This document shows positions 25,538 through 35,201 of a stretch of 64,000 bases of DNA, in pieces. The translations under genes were made by a program, and so were the position numbers. Under the pieces are notes generated by a model, which was given only the letters and a program-made list of their open reading frames with translations, was not told the origin of the DNA and did not search any database. Source of the stretch: Bradyrhizobium sp. CCH5-F6. Lineage in GTDB: Bacteria > Pseudomonadota > Alphaproteobacteria > Rhizobiales > Xanthobacteraceae. The first letter of the stretch is position 1. Each line of letters starts with the position of its first letter. Where the stretch lies: contig NZ_LSIC01000022.1 in NCBI RefSeq assembly GCF_001556045.1, positions 1-64,000 on the forward strand, given 5' to 3'.

Positions 25538-26770
25538 ATGAGCCTGTATGGTGTTATGCGCACCGGCGTTTCCGGCATGTCTGCGCAGTCCAACAAGCTG
25601 TCGACGGTCTCGGACAACATCGCCAACGTCAACACGACCGGCTACAAGCGGGCTTCCACGGAGTTCTCCTCGCTGATCCTGAAGAGCGGCTCCGGCAACT
25701 ACGATTCCGGCGCCGTCGAAACCACGGTCCGCTACGCCATCACCGATCCCGGGCATACGCAGTTCACCACCTCGAGCACGGACCTCGCCGTTCAGGGCAA
25801 TGGCTTCTTCGTGGTGTCGAACGCAAACAACACGCAGCAGTATCTGACGCGCGCTGGCGCCTTCGTGCCGGACAGTCAGGGCAATCTGGTCAACGCGGCC
25901 GGCTACTATCTTCTGGGACAGCCCGGTCTCGTGACCAACTTCTCGCAGAACAGCCTGTCCGGCATGCAGATCGTCAACATTGCCCAGATTCCGCAGGTGC
26001 CGGTGCCGTCGACGGCGGCGACGCTCACGACCGGCAATCTGGATCCGGATGCGGCCGTCATCGCCGGTCCGCCCGGCCCGGCGTCATACTCGTCGAAGAG
26101 CTCGATCGTGGCCTACGACAATATCGGCCAGGCCGTTACGCTGGACGTCTACATGTCCCACACGGCGACGGCTGCCGGCTCGGATACCTGGCAGATCGAG
26201 GTCTACGACTCCGCGACGGGCACCTCGCTCGGCGCCGCCACCACTTTCACCTTCGACACCACGGCAGCCGGCAGGGGCGCGCTGGCGGCGGCGAGCCCGA
26301 CCGGTCTCACCGTGACCGTCCCCGGCGGTGCGCCGCTGACCATGGACCTCTCGAACATGACGCAGGTCGGAACCGACTTCAGCTTCAAGGCGACCGTCAA
26401 TGGCAGCGTTCCCGCGGCCATCGAAAAGGTCGACGTCGACGGTGCGGGCCACGTGACGGCGATTCTCAAGAACGGTCAGCAACTGACGCTCTACACGATC
26501 ATGCTCGCCGACGTCGCGAGCCCCGACAATCTGACGCCCGAGCCGGGCAACGTCTATTCCACCAACCTGAATTCCGGCAACGCCCAGGCTGGAAATGCCG
26601 GCACCGGCGGGCTCGGCACGATCCAGTCCGGCGCACTGGAAGCCTCCAACGTCGACCTCGCGGACGAACTCACCGGGATGATCGAGGCGCAGCGCGGCTT
26701 CACGGCGAACTCGAAATCGTTCCAGACCGGCGCGGACCTGCTGGACGTCGTCGTCAACCTGAAGCGCTGA
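25538..26770 (+). CDS. flgE: Flagellar hook protein FlgE
   Basis: A 410-residue hook protein. The N-terminal rod/hook signature LSTVSDNIANVNTTGYKRAS and C-terminal LTGMIEAQRGFTANSKSFQT are clear. The central region has NGFFVVSN and a variable Thr/Ala-rich D2 domain. The length fits a hook protein of about 400 residues. It begins the hook/junction unit flgE-flgK-flgL-flaF-flbT-flgD-fliQ. Confidence 0.97.
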   Translation: MSLYGVMRTGVSGMSAQSNKLSTVSDNIANVNTTGYKRASTEFSSLILKSGSGNYDSGAVETTVRYAITDPGHTQFTTSSTDLAVQGNGFFVVSNANNTQQYLTRAGAFVPDSQGNLVNAAGYYLLGQPGLVTNFSQNSLSGMQIVNIAQIPQVPVPSTAATLTTGNLDPDAAVIAGPPGPASYSSKSSIVAYDNIGQAVTLDVYMSHTATAAGSDTWQIEVYDSATGTSLGAATTFTFDTTAAGRGALAAASPTGLTVTVPGGAPLTMDLSNMTQVGTDFSFKATVNGSVPAAIEKVDVDGAGHVTAILKNGQQLTLYTIMLADVASPDNLTPEPGNVYSTNLNSGNAQAGNAGTGGLGTIQSGALEASNVDLADELTGMIEAQRGFTANSKSFQTGADLLDVVVNLKR

Positions 26771-26804
26771 ATTCTCCAGCGCTCGCTTCGGTCAAGAGCA
26801 CGCC

Positions 26805-28280
26805 ATGTCGCTTACCGCCGCTCTCAACTCGGCTCGTTCCTCGCTCTCTGCGTCGAGCGTCCAGTCGTCGGTCATTTCGCGCAACATCGCCGGCGCGAGC
26901 GCCGACGGCTACTCGCGCAAGCTCGCCGTGCTGGACAATCTGCCCGGTGCCGGCGTCTATGTCGCGGCAATCCAGCGTGCCGCCAGCTCGGGCCTCTACG
27001 ACAACGTCCTGATCGCCACCTCGTCGTCGGCCAAGCAGACTGCGATCTTTGATGGTCTCCAGAAGATCGCGGCTTCGACCGTGGACGATCCGGAGCTCGA
27101 CCAGTCGCCGACGGCGCAGCTCAATGCGCTGAAGCAGGCGCTGCAGAAATACGCCAACGCTCCGGACAACACCACGCTGGCACAGGCGGCGGTGGCGTCC
27201 GCCAAGGACATGGCAACCGCGCTCAACCAGGCGACGAAGACCGTGCAGTCGGTCCGCGAGAGCGCCGATGCCGACATGAAGACGTCGGTTCAGAACATCA
27301 ACCAGTTGCTCTCCCAGTTCGAGACCGTGAACACCGCGATCGTGAAGGGCACGATCTCCGGCGACGACATCACCGATTACCTCGACCAGCGCGACAGCAT
27401 CGTCTCGCAGCTGTCGCAGGAGGTCGGCGTCACGATGTCGATCCGTCCCAACGGCGATGCGGCGCTCTACGCCGACAGCGGCGTCGTGCTGTTCGACAAG
27501 ACGGCGCGGACGGTGAGCTTTGCGCCGACGAACGTCTACACCGCCGGCACCACGGGCAATGCGGTCTACATCGACGGCGTCCCCGTGACCGGGGCCAATT
27601 CGGTGATGCCGCTGAAGTCGGGCAAGCTCGCAGGCCTCGCTCAGCTGCGCGACCAGGACACCGTCACCTATCAGAGCCAGCTCGACGAAATCGCGCGCGG
27701 CCTGATCAACACTTTCAGGGAAATCGATCAGACCGCCGCGGCGCTGCCCGACGTCCCCGGGCTCTTCACCTATCCCGGGGCGCCGGCCATGCCCGCGAGC
27801 GCCACCGTCTCGGTGGGCCTCGCCGGCACGATCTCGGTTGCCGCATCGGTCGATCCGGCCCAGGGCGGCAATCCGAACCTGCTGCGCGACGGCGCGATCA
27901 GCGGCAACCCTGCCTACCAATACAACACCGCCGGTAACGGCGGCTACTCGACCCGGCTGCAGCAGCTCATCGACGGCATGGATGCGTCGCAGCCGTTCGA
28001 TCCGGCAACGCAAGGCAAGCCGACCGGCAATTTGATCGACTTTGCGTCGTCGTCGACGAGCTGGATCGAGAACCAGCGCAAGACCGCCAACGACAACTCC
28101 GAGTACCAGAACACGCTGCTCAACCGCAGCATCACGGCGCTGTCGAACGTCAACGGCGTCAACATGGACGACGAGATGGCGTTGATGCTCCAGGTCGAGC
28201 GCACCTATTCGGCGTCGTCAAAGATCATCTCGACCGTCGATGAAATGCTGCAGAGCCTGCTGGCTGCCGTGGGGAATTAA
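26805..28280 (+). CDS. flgK: Hook-filament junction protein FlgK (HAP1)
   Basis: A 491-residue hook-associated protein. The N-terminal helix with SVISRNIAGASADGYSRKLA and C-terminal NMDDEMALMLQVERTYSASS match FlgK. The middle is low in conservation. It lies 34 bases after flgE and 3 bases before flgL, and the likely export chaperone is the FlgN-like product at 34689. Confidence 0.95.
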   Translation: MSLTAALNSARSSLSASSVQSSVISRNIAGASADGYSRKLAVLDNLPGAGVYVAAIQRAASSGLYDNVLIATSSSAKQTAIFDGLQKIAASTVDDPELDQSPTAQLNALKQALQKYANAPDNTTLAQAAVASAKDMATALNQATKTVQSVRESADADMKTSVQNINQLLSQFETVNTAIVKGTISGDDITDYLDQRDSIVSQLSQEVGVTMSIRPNGDAALYADSGVVLFDKTARTVSFAPTNVYTAGTTGNAVYIDGVPVTGANSVMPLKSGKLAGLAQLRDQDTVTYQSQLDEIARGLINTFREIDQTAAALPDVPGLFTYPGAPAMPASATVSVGLAGTISVAASVDPAQGGNPNLLRDGAISGNPAYQYNTAGNGGYSTRLQQLIDGMDASQPFDPATQGKPTGNLIDFASSSTSWIENQRKTANDNSEYQNTLLNRSITALSNVNGVNMDDEMALMLQVERTYSASSKIISTVDEMLQSLLAAVGN

Positions 28281-28283
28281 GTC

Positions 28284-29330
28284 ATGATGAGCGCAAACTA
28301 CGTTTCCACCCTGATGTTGTCCTCGTCGTTGAGATATTCGATCACGAGTAACCAGGCGGCGCTGACCAGGGCCTCGACGGAGGCGACCACCGGCCGTTTC
28401 TACGACGTTGGGCTCGAGCTTGGTGCCACGACGGGAAGCGACCTCACGCTGCGGGCCGACTTCAGCTTCGCCGATCAGCTCGTCGACACGAACGGGCTCG
28501 TCGCGGGACGCCTGGACGTGACGCAGAACCGGATCACCCAGCTCAGCAAGACGGCGACTGACTTCCTCAAGGACCTGATCGCGGCTCGCAGTACCGACGG
28601 CGGCGGGCGGGTCATCCTGCCGCCTGCGGCGTCCAATCTCCAGGATCTGATCGGCGCCTTGAACGTCTCTTATAACGGCTCGTATCTGTTCTCGGGCATC
28701 AACACGCAGAACGAGCCCATCACGGCTTACGCCGCGGGCTCGGCCAGCAAGAACCAGGTCGATGCGGATTTCCTCGCGACCTTCGGCTTCTCGCAATCCT
28801 CGCCCAATGTGGGCACCATCACCCCGGCCCAGATGCAGACCTTCCTCGACACCACCTTCGATGCGGAGTTCGCGAGCCCGGCCTGGAACACCAACTGGTC
28901 GTCGGCCACCGACCAGACCATGCAAAGCCGCATCTCCACGACCGAGATCGCCGAAACGTCCGTCAGCGCCAACGAGGCCGGCTTCCGCAAGCTCGCCGAG
29001 GCCTACACCATGATGGCCGATCTCGGGAATGTGAACCTGAGTCAGGAGACGTTCCAGGTCGTCGTGGACAAGGCGATCGGGCTCGTCGGCAACGCCATCA
29101 ACGACCTCGCAGCGCTCGGCGGCTCCGTCGGCACGGTCCAGCAGCGGATCACCACCGCGACGGCCAAGCTCAAGACGCAGCAGGACATCCTGAACAATCA
29201 GATCGTTGGCATGGAGAAGGTCGACCCGACCGAAGCCTCGGTCCGGGTCAATACCCTGCAGACCCAGATCCAGACCGCGTTGGCGCTTACCTCGCAGCTC
29301 CAGAAGATCAGTCTCATCAACTATCTCTGA
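28284..29330 (+). CDS. flgL: Hook-filament junction protein FlgL (HAP3)
   Basis: A 348-residue flagellin-related protein. It has the flagellin-like N-terminal helix pattern (LRYSITSNQAALTRASTEAT) and a C-terminal helix with LNNQIVGMEKVDPTEASVRV, followed by the LQTQIQTALALTSQLQKISL pattern. The size and the position after flgK support FlgL. A second ATG one codon later is an equally possible start. Confidence 0.92.
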   Translation: MMSANYVSTLMLSSSLRYSITSNQAALTRASTEATTGRFYDVGLELGATTGSDLTLRADFSFADQLVDTNGLVAGRLDVTQNRITQLSKTATDFLKDLIAARSTDGGGRVILPPAASNLQDLIGALNVSYNGSYLFSGINTQNEPITAYAAGSASKNQVDADFLATFGFSQSSPNVGTITPAQMQTFLDTTFDAEFASPAWNTNWSSATDQTMQSRISTTEIAETSVSANEAGFRKLAEAYTMMADLGNVNLSQETFQVVVDKAIGLVGNAINDLAALGGSVGTVQQRITTATAKLKTQQDILNNQIVGMEKVDPTEASVRVNTLQTQIQTALALTSQLQKISLINYL

Positions 29331-29382
29331 GGCGGGGCTCGTAACCTTTGTCTAGTTGTTCGGTCTTCGAAGAGTGGTCCTG

Positions 29383-29727
29383 ATGACGTTTGAAGCCTAT
29401 GAAGCGGTCGTTGACGAAAGCGGCTATGAAGCGCGAAGCCGCGAGCGGCAGGCGCTCAGCCTCGGCATCGACCGGCTCGAGCGGATCCAGAAGGGGCGTT
29501 TCAGCCTCGAGGACCTGGTCGAGAGTCTGCTCTATGTGCGGCGGCTGTGGACGATCTTCATCGAGGATCTCGCTCACCCGGAAAACGGGCTGCCGGACAA
29601 GCTGCGCGCCGACATCATCTCGATCGGCTTGTGGGTCGTCAAGGAAGCCGACCGTCTCCGCGAGGAGAAGTCGAACGACGTGGCGCAACTCATCGAAATC
29701 AACCGCCTGATCAGAGACGCGCTCTAA
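29383..29727 (+). CDS. flaF: Flagellar biosynthesis regulator FlaF
   Basis: A 114-residue helical protein. In Caulobacter, FlaF is needed for flagellin secretion and translation and opposes FlbT. Conserved features include YEARSRERQALSLGIDRLE and the C-terminal EKSNDVAQLIEINRLI. The ATG at 29383 is chosen; a TTG nine codons earlier is possible. The stop overlaps the flbT start by one base, so the antagonistic pair is translationally linked. Confidence 0.93.
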   Translation: MTFEAYEAVVDESGYEARSRERQALSLGIDRLERIQKGRFSLEDLVESLLYVRRLWTIFIEDLAHPENGLPDKLRADIISIGLWVVKEADRLREEKSNDVAQLIEINRLIRDAL

Positions 29728-30137
29728 TGAAGATCTCCTTGCGGGCGGGCGAACGGATCTACGTCAACGGGGCAGTGCTTCGTGTGGACCGCAAGGTGTC
29801 CGTCGAGCTCGTCAACGACGTGATGTTTCTGCTCGAAGGGCAGGTCATGCAGGCTTCCGACGCCACCACGGCCCTGCGGCAGCTCTATTTCATCGTCCAG
29901 CTCATGCTGATGAACCCGACCGATGTCCGCGACGCTGCGGCGCTCTACGCGCAGCATCACGCAGCCCTGTGCGCCGTGTGTGAGAACCGCGAGATGCTGG
30001 ATGGACTCGGCGCGGTCGACGAGCTGGTCGGGGCGACGCGTTACTTCGAGGCGCTCAAGCGGATTCGGGCGCTGTTTCCGGTGGAGCAGGCCATCCTGGC
30101 CGGAGCCGCCACCGTTTCCCCATTCGAGGCTGCCTGA
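29727..30137 (+). CDS. flbT: Flagellin translation regulator FlbT
   Basis: A 136-residue protein of the FlbT family, which in Caulobacter binds the 5' leader of flagellin mRNA and controls its stability and translation. The N-terminal MKISLRAGERIYVNGAVLRV and the following RKVSVELVNDVMFLLEGQVM are typical. The two conserved flagellin leaders in this window (16240 and 17428) are its obvious candidate targets. It lies between flaF and flgD. Confidence 0.94.
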   Translation: MKISLRAGERIYVNGAVLRVDRKVSVELVNDVMFLLEGQVMQASDATTALRQLYFIVQLMLMNPTDVRDAAALYAQHHAALCAVCENREMLDGLGAVDELVGATRYFEALKRIRALFPVEQAILAGAATVSPFEAA

Positions 30138-30152
30138 CAGCGGAGAGGCCAG

Positions 30153-30575
30153 ATGAACGTCACCAGCGCGACCGACACGACCGGAAATGCGTCCAGTTCG
30201 AACAGCTCCAGCTCGACGACGTCGAGCAGCAGCGTGGATTACAACACGTTTCTTCAACTCCTGATCGCCCAGATGAAGAACCAGGATCCGACCAATCCGA
30301 TGGATACCTCGGAATATATGAGCCAGTTCGCCCAGCTCTCGACGGTGGAGCAGGCGATGCAGACGAACTCGAAGCTGGACGCGCTGCTGTCATCGCAGTC
30401 GTTGTCGCAGGCTAACGGGCTGATCGGGAAGACGGTCAGCTTCACCGACTCGACCGGCGCGAGTTTCAGCGGCAAGGTGGTCTCGGTCTCCATCAACAGC
30501 GACGGCTCCATCGCGACGCTTCAGGACGGCACGAAGGTCGCCGTCGGGCCGGGGCTCACGATCAGCCAGTCATGA
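30153..30575 (+). CDS. flgD: Flagellar hook cap protein FlgD
   Basis: A 140-residue hook-assembly scaffold. A Ser/Thr-rich N-terminus precedes the conserved block YNTFLQLLIAQMKNQDPTNP and then EYMSQFAQLSTVEQAMQ. It is short compared with enteric FlgD (about 230) because most of the C-terminal Ig/Tudor part is reduced, which is normal in rhizobia. It overlaps fliQ by 4 bases (ATGA). Confidence 0.94.
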   Translation: MNVTSATDTTGNASSSNSSSSTTSSSSVDYNTFLQLLIAQMKNQDPTNPMDTSEYMSQFAQLSTVEQAMQTNSKLDALLSSQSLSQANGLIGKTVSFTDSTGASFSGKVVSVSINSDGSIATLQDGTKVAVGPGLTISQS

Positions 30576-30838
30576 ACGAGCGGGATGCCCTCGATATCGT
30601 CCAGGCCGCGATCTGGACCATCATCGTCGCCTCCGGACCCGCGGTCGGCGCCGCGATGCTGGTCGGCACCGTCATCGCGCTGATCCAGGCCCTGACCCAG
30701 ATCCAGGAGGTGACGCTGACCTTCGTTCCGAAGATCATCGTCATTCTCGTCGTCGTTGCCGTCTCGGGCTCCTTCATCGGAGCGCATCTCTCGACGTTCA
30801 CCGAGATGGTCTACTCGCATATCGAGCGTGGCTTCTGA
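30572..30838 (+). CDS. fliQ: Flagellar export gate protein FliQ
   Basis: An 88-residue export gate subunit with two membrane segments (about residues 14-38 and 50-72). Conserved features are the N-terminal ALDIVQAAIWTIIVASGPAV and the central QALTQIQEVTLTFVPKII. It is the last gene of the flgE unit; the flhA promoter motif follows. Confidence 0.96.
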   Translation: MNERDALDIVQAAIWTIIVASGPAVGAAMLVGTVIALIQALTQIQEVTLTFVPKIIVILVVVAVSGSFIGAHLSTFTEMVYSHIERGF

Positions 30839-30860
30839 TCCAGCGGGGGCCGCGGCCACC

Positions 30861-30886
30861 ACCCTCGCGTAAGCTTTGCGCGGCAG
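30861..30886 (+). promoter_or_regulatory. Shared flagellar promoter motif, flhA unit
   Basis: ACCCTCGCGTAAGCTTTGCG, then CGGCAG. The AAGC core is at 30871-30874, 43 nt before the flhA ATG. Confidence 0.6.
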
Positions 30887-30916
30887 ATTACGGGCGGACC
30901 CCTCTGCCGGTGACCC

Positions 30917-32998
30917 ATGGCCGATACGTTAGCTGCTAGCCTGCCCAATCAGCGCCGCCTCGGGGCGGATGCCTTTTTCGCCGCCGGCATCGTGGCCATG
31001 CTCACGATCCTGTTCCTGCCGATCCCTCCGATCCTGATCGATCTCGGCCTCGCATTCTCGATCGCATTGTCGGCGCTGATCCTGATGGTCGCGCTATGGA
31101 TCCAGCGGCCGCTCGACTTCTCGGCCTTCCCGACCGTGTTGCTGATCGCGACGATCCTGCGCCTGGCGCTGAACATCGCGACGACCCGCCTGATCCTCTC
31201 GCGCGGCGGCGAGGGCGAACATGCCGCGGGCCATGTCGTTGCCGGCTTCTCGAAATTCGTCATGGGCGGTGACTTCGTCATCGGCCTGATCATCTTCGCG
31301 ATCCTGGTCACCGTGAACTTCGTCGTGATCACCAAGGGTGCGACCCGTATCGCCGAAGTCGGCGCCCGCTTCACTTTGGACGCCATTCCCGGCAAGCAGA
31401 TGGCGATCGACGCGGACTTGTCCGCGGGCCTGATCGACGACAAGGAAGCCCAGCGCCGCCGGCGCGAGCTCGAAGAGGAGAGCGCGTTCTTCGGCGCCAT
31501 GGACGGCGCCTCGAAGTTCGTCCGTGGCGACGCCATCGCCGGCCTCATCATTACCGCGATCAACATCTTCGGCGGCATCGTCATCGGCGTCACCCATCAC
31601 GGATTGACGCTCTCCCGCGCCGCCGACGTCTACACCAAGCTTTCCGTCGGCGATGGTCTGGTGTCGCAGATGCCGGCGCTGATCGTGTCGCTGTCGGCGG
31701 GCCTCCTGGTCTCCAAGGGCGGCACCCGGGGCTCGGCCGAGCAGGCGGTGCTGCGGCAGCTCGGCGGCTATCCGCGCGCGGTGTCGGCTGCCGCGCTGAT
31801 GATGTTCGTGCTTGCCCTGATGCCGGGGCTGCCCATGGCGCCGTTCGTGCTTCTTGGCGGTGTCATGGCTTTCGTCGGCTATTCGCTGCCGAAGCGGGAG
31901 GCCGCGCGGAGACAGAAGGAGGATGCCCGCAAGGCCGACGAGCGCGCCCAGACCGACGCCAAGGAATCAGTGAAGGAGCAGCTCAAGACCGCCGAGATCG
32001 AGCTGGCGCTCGGCGGCCACCTTTCGGTCCATCTCCTGGGCTCGCGCACCGAGCTTGCCCACCGCGTGGCCAAGATACGCAAGAAGTTCGCCAAGCAATA
32101 CGGTTTCGTCATTCCCGAGATCAAGCTCACCGACAATCTGTCGATCGATCCCAAGAGCTACCAGATCCGGATCCACGACACGCGCATTGCCCATGGCGAG
32201 CTCAGGCTCGGCGAAGTTCTGGTGCTCGTCGACAAGGACGGCAAGCCCGACGTGCCGGGCGACGAGGTGATCGAGCCGGCCTTCGGCATGAAGGCGCTGT
32301 GGGTGACGGAAGCCTTCACCGATGAAGTCAAGCGGCAGGGCTGCAAGCCGGTCGACAATCTGTCGGTGCTGCTCACCCATTTGAGCGAAGTGATCAGGGC
32401 GAACCTCGCCCAGCTGCTGTCCTACAAGGACATGCGCGGGCTGCTCGACCGGCTCGATCCCGAATACAAGCGCCTGATCGAGGATCTCTGCCCCTCGCAG
32501 ATCTCCTATTCGGGCCTGTTGGCGATCCTGAAGATCCTGCTGGCCGAGCGCGTATCGATTCGCAACCTCCATCTGATCCTCGAGGCAATCGCCGAGATCG
32601 CGCCACACGTGCGGCGCTCCGAGCAGGTCGCAGAGCACGTGCGGACGCGGCTGGCCCAACAGATCTGCGGCGATCTCTCCGACAATGGCGTGCTCAACGT
32701 GGTGCGTCTCGGCAACCGCTGGGACCTCGCCTTCCACCAGAGCCTGAAGCGCGACGCCAAGGGCGACGTCGTCGAGTTCGACGCCGATCCGCGCCTGATC
32801 GAGCAGTTCGCGACCGAAGCCAGCGCCGCGATCCGCAAGTTCACCGAGAACGGCACCAGCGTGGTGCTGGCTGTGACCCCTGAAGCCCGTCCCTATGTCC
32901 GGATGATCCTGGAGCGGGTGTTCCCGACCTTGCCGATCCTGTCGCATGTCGAAGTCGCGCGCAGCGCCGAGATCAGGGCGCTCGGAGCCATATCGTGA
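30917..32998 (+). CDS. flhA: Flagellar export gate protein FlhA
   Basis: A 693-residue export gate protein. About eight membrane segments lie in the first 320 residues, with the conserved [20 protein letters not shown] and the FHIPEP-type region, including [18 protein letters not shown] cytoplasmic nonameric-ring domain (about residues 345-693) docks chaperone-substrate complexes. The stop overlaps the GTG start of fliR. Confidence 0.97.
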   Translation: MADTLAASLPNQRRLGADAFFAAGIVAMLTILFLPIPPILIDLGLAFSIALSALILMVALWIQRPLDFSAFPTVLLIATILRLALNIATTRLILSRGGEGEHAAGHVVAGFSKFVMGGDFVIGLIIFAILVTVNFVVITKGATRIAEVGARFTLDAIPGKQMAIDADLSAGLIDDKEAQRRRRELEEESAFFGAMDGASKFVRGDAIAGLIITAINIFGGIVIGVTHHGLTLSRAADVYTKLSVGDGLVSQMPALIVSLSAGLLVSKGGTRGSAEQAVLRQLGGYPRAVSAAALMMFVLALMPGLPMAPFVLLGGVMAFVGYSLPKREAARRQKEDARKADERAQTDAKESVKEQLKTAEIELALGGHLSVHLLGSRTELAHRVAKIRKKFAKQYGFVIPEIKLTDNLSIDPKSYQIRIHDTRIAHGELRLGEVLVLVDKDGKPDVPGDEVIEPAFGMKALWVTEAFTDEVKRQGCKPVDNLSVLLTHLSEVIRANLAQLLSYKDMRGLLDRLDPEYKRLIEDLCPSQISYSGLLAILKILLAERVSIRNLHLILEAIAEIAPHVRRSEQVAEHVRTRLAQQICGDLSDNGVLNVVRLGNRWDLAFHQSLKRDAKGDVVEFDADPRLIEQFATEASAAIRKFTENGTSVVLAVTPEARPYVRMILERVFPTLPILSHVEVARSAEIRALGAIS

Positions 32999-33747
32999 TC
33001 AGCAGCCTTGCCGACAGCGTGCTGGTGACGTTCATCGTGTTCTGCCGCATCGGCGCCTGCCTGATGCTGGTGCCCGGCTATTCCAGCGTCAATGTTCCGC
33101 CCCAGGTGCGCCTGTTCGTGGCGCTGGTCACGACCTTTGCGCTGACGCCGATCCTGATCGCCGTGCTGAAGCCGCTCACGGACAATGCGGCGCCGCTGAC
33201 GCTGGCGCTCCTGATCTGCTCCGAACTCGTGATCGGCAGTGTCATCGGCCTCGGCGGTCGCGTGTTCTTCCTCGCACTCCAGACCATGGCGACCATGATG
33301 GCGAGCGCGATCGGGCTGAGCAACATCCCGGGCACTCCGGTCGGCGACACCGATCCGGCGCCGGCCCTGGTGCCGCTGATCATGGCGGCCGTCACCACGC
33401 TGTTCTTCATGACCGACCAGCACTGGCAGGTGCTGCGTGGGCTGATGAACTCCTACGACGTCTGGCATCCCGGCAGCAGGCTTGGTGGCAGCATGGCGCT
33501 CGATCTGCTCGTCGGCCGTCTTTCGGAAGCGTTCGTGCTGACGCTGCGGATCACGAGCCCATTCATCGTCTATTCGGTAATCGTCAACCTGGCGGTTGGC
33601 CTGATCAACAAGCTGACGCCGGCAATTCCCGTCTACTTCATCTCCGTGCCCTTCGTGCTATTCGGCGGCTTCCTGCTGCTCTATCTCACCAGCGACGAAC
33701 TGCTGACGCAGTTCATGCTCGGCCTCTCATCGTGGCTGGCGGAGTGA
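32995..33747 (+). CDS. fliR: Flagellar export gate protein FliR
   Basis: A 250-residue membrane protein of the export gate with FliP and FliQ. Six hydrophobic segments are visible, including [20 protein letters not shown] near the N-terminus and [20 protein letters not shown] later; both are typical of FliR. It starts with GTG overlapping the flhA stop and is followed after 7 bases by a FliJ-like gene. Confidence 0.96.
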   Translation: MISSLADSVLVTFIVFCRIGACLMLVPGYSSVNVPPQVRLFVALVTTFALTPILIAVLKPLTDNAAPLTLALLICSELVIGSVIGLGGRVFFLALQTMATMMASAIGLSNIPGTPVGDTDPAPALVPLIMAAVTTLFFMTDQHWQVLRGLMNSYDVWHPGSRLGGSMALDLLVGRLSEAFVLTLRITSPFIVYSVIVNLAVGLINKLTPAIPVYFISVPFVLFGGFLLLYLTSDELLTQFMLGLSSWLAE

Positions 33748-33754
33748 CCAAGTC

Positions 33755-34174
33755 ATGACGTCGCGCGCGGACAAGCTCGGACGGATGGTTTCGCTGGTGA
33801 AACTCCAGCTTCGGCTGTCCGAATGGCACCTCGCGCAACTGCGGCAGCAGGAGCGCAGCCTGCAGGACGAGCAGGAATGGCTGGTCGGAGCCCTGAACGA
33901 CGGCAGGCCGCCGGCGGGATCGTCCAGCGAATCGATCGCGCGGCGCTTGAACAGGACGAGCGTCGGCGCACGCGCGGTGCAGGCACAGGCCGCACAGCAG
34001 CTTGACCAGATTCGGGCGGAAAGCCGCCGCGTGAAGCAGCTCGAGGAGGTCGCGAAGGCGGCGCTCGCCGACAAGCTCCGTGACGCGGAGAAACGCTCGC
34101 TCGAAGAGATGACGGGAATAAGCCCCGTCGTGCACGCGTGGATGCCGCGGCCAGCCAACCGGACCAAGACATGA
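33755..34174 (+). CDS. FliJ-like coiled-coil export protein
   Basis: A 139-residue, nearly all-helical protein, rich in Gln, Arg, Glu and Ala. It has heptad patterns over about residues 10-50 and 75-120 and no signal peptide. The size, composition and place in the export operon suggest FliJ, the FliI central stalk and chaperone-recycling factor. FliJ is too variable to confirm by sequence motifs, so this stays a context-based call. Its stop overlaps the flgJ start. Confidence 0.65.
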   Translation: MTSRADKLGRMVSLVKLQLRLSEWHLAQLRQQERSLQDEQEWLVGALNDGRPPAGSSSESIARRLNRTSVGARAVQAQAAQQLDQIRAESRRVKQLEEVAKAALADKLRDAEKRSLEEMTGISPVVHAWMPRPANRTKT

Positions 34175-34674
34175 TCGTGACAGCAACCCCCGACCTCGTT
34201 CTCGATGTCCTCGATGCCGCCGATCCCGCGACGCAGCGCGCGGCCACAGCGAAGCTCGACGCGTTGAAATCCGCCGATGCCGACTTCGGCGCCACGATGA
34301 AAGCAGAGATCGGCAAGGCCGCAGCGGCCACTGCCGATCAATCCGCGGCGAAGGCGTCGGAAGCGCAGTCGGGCGCAGTCAACGGTCCGCCCGTGCAGGT
34401 GATCAAGGCGCCGGCATCCGGCGAAGTCTACCGGAAGTTCGAAGCCTTCATCCTCCAGACCTTCGTCGAGACGATGTTGCCGAAGGAGTCGGAGGAGGTC
34501 TTTGGCAAGGGCACTGCCGGCGGCGTCTGGAAGTCGATGCTTGCAGAGCAGCTTGGCAGCCAGCTGGCCAAGGGCAAGGGCATCGGCATCGCCAAGCAGC
34601 TCGCCGCCGCACATCCGGCCGGGCCGGACGCCGCGGGGAAGGTCGGATCAGATTTGCGAACGGGTGAAAGTTGA
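34171..34674 (+). CDS. flgJ: FlgJ-type rod-binding protein (no muramidase domain)
   Basis: A 167-residue product. The rod-binding domain (about residues 85-150) contains KFEAFILQTFVETMLPKESE and GGVWKSMLAEQLGSQLAKGK, typical of the FlgJ N-terminal domain. The C-terminal glucosaminidase domain of enteric FlgJ is absent, as in many alphaproteobacteria. The separate transglycosylase at 24837 is the likely partner. The start at 34171 overlaps the previous stop (ATGA); a longer reading from 34138 is possible but less likely. Confidence 0.85.
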   Translation: MIVTATPDLVLDVLDAADPATQRAATAKLDALKSADADFGATMKAEIGKAAAATADQSAAKASEAQSGAVNGPPVQVIKAPASGEVYRKFEAFILQTFVETMLPKESEEVFGKGTAGGVWKSMLAEQLGSQLAKGKGIGIAKQLAAAHPAGPDAAGKVGSDLRTGES

Positions 34675-34688
34675 GGGGTGAATTTCCT

Positions 34689-35201
34689 ATGCAGCTAGAA
34701 GAAGGCGCCGTGGCCATGGCGATGGACCAGCCGGTCGCGGACGGCGAGGTGATGACGACGGAAGCGGCGGCAAGCGATGTGCTGCTGCCCGTCCTGCTGC
34801 CGATCGGGGGTGGCGAAGCGATGATCGATGCCGCGGATGCGGTGAGATCGGACGAGGTGCGCGGCCTGCTGGCCGCAATCCGCCGGCTCGCCAGTATCGT
34901 CGAGGAAGAGACGGTCGCGCTCACGACGGGTCAGAAGATCGATTTCGACGACTTCAGCGCCCGGAAGAGCCGGAGCATGCTCGAATTCGTCCGCCTGATG
35001 CGGGCCCGAATGCACCTCGGCGGCGAAGTCGAGATCACCGAGGAGATTCAGCGGCTGCGCGAGAAGCTGGAGCGGAATCGCTCGATTCTCGAAATGCACT
35101 ACGATGCGGTGCGCGAGGTCGCGAGCATCATCGTCAAGGCGGTCAAGGAAGCCGAGTCGGACGGCACCTATACCGGCCGCGCAGCGCAGGACGGAAAATG
35201 A
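34689..35201 (+). CDS. FlgN-like hook-junction chaperone
   Basis: A 170-residue product. After a variable N-terminal part, it has long helices (about residues 55-160) with VRGLLAAIRRLASIVEEETV and KSRSMLEFVRLMRARM, as in FlgN, the export chaperone of FlgK and FlgL. The ATG at 34689 has GAGGGG upstream; a TTG at 34671 overlapping the flgJ stop is an alternative start. It overlaps the next gene by 4 bases. Confidence 0.75.
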   Translation: MQLEEGAVAMAMDQPVADGEVMTTEAAASDVLLPVLLPIGGGEAMIDAADAVRSDEVRGLLAAIRRLASIVEEETVALTTGQKIDFDDFSARKSRSMLEFVRLMRARMHLGGEVEITEEIQRLREKLERNRSILEMHYDAVREVASIIVKAVKEAESDGTYTGRAAQDGK

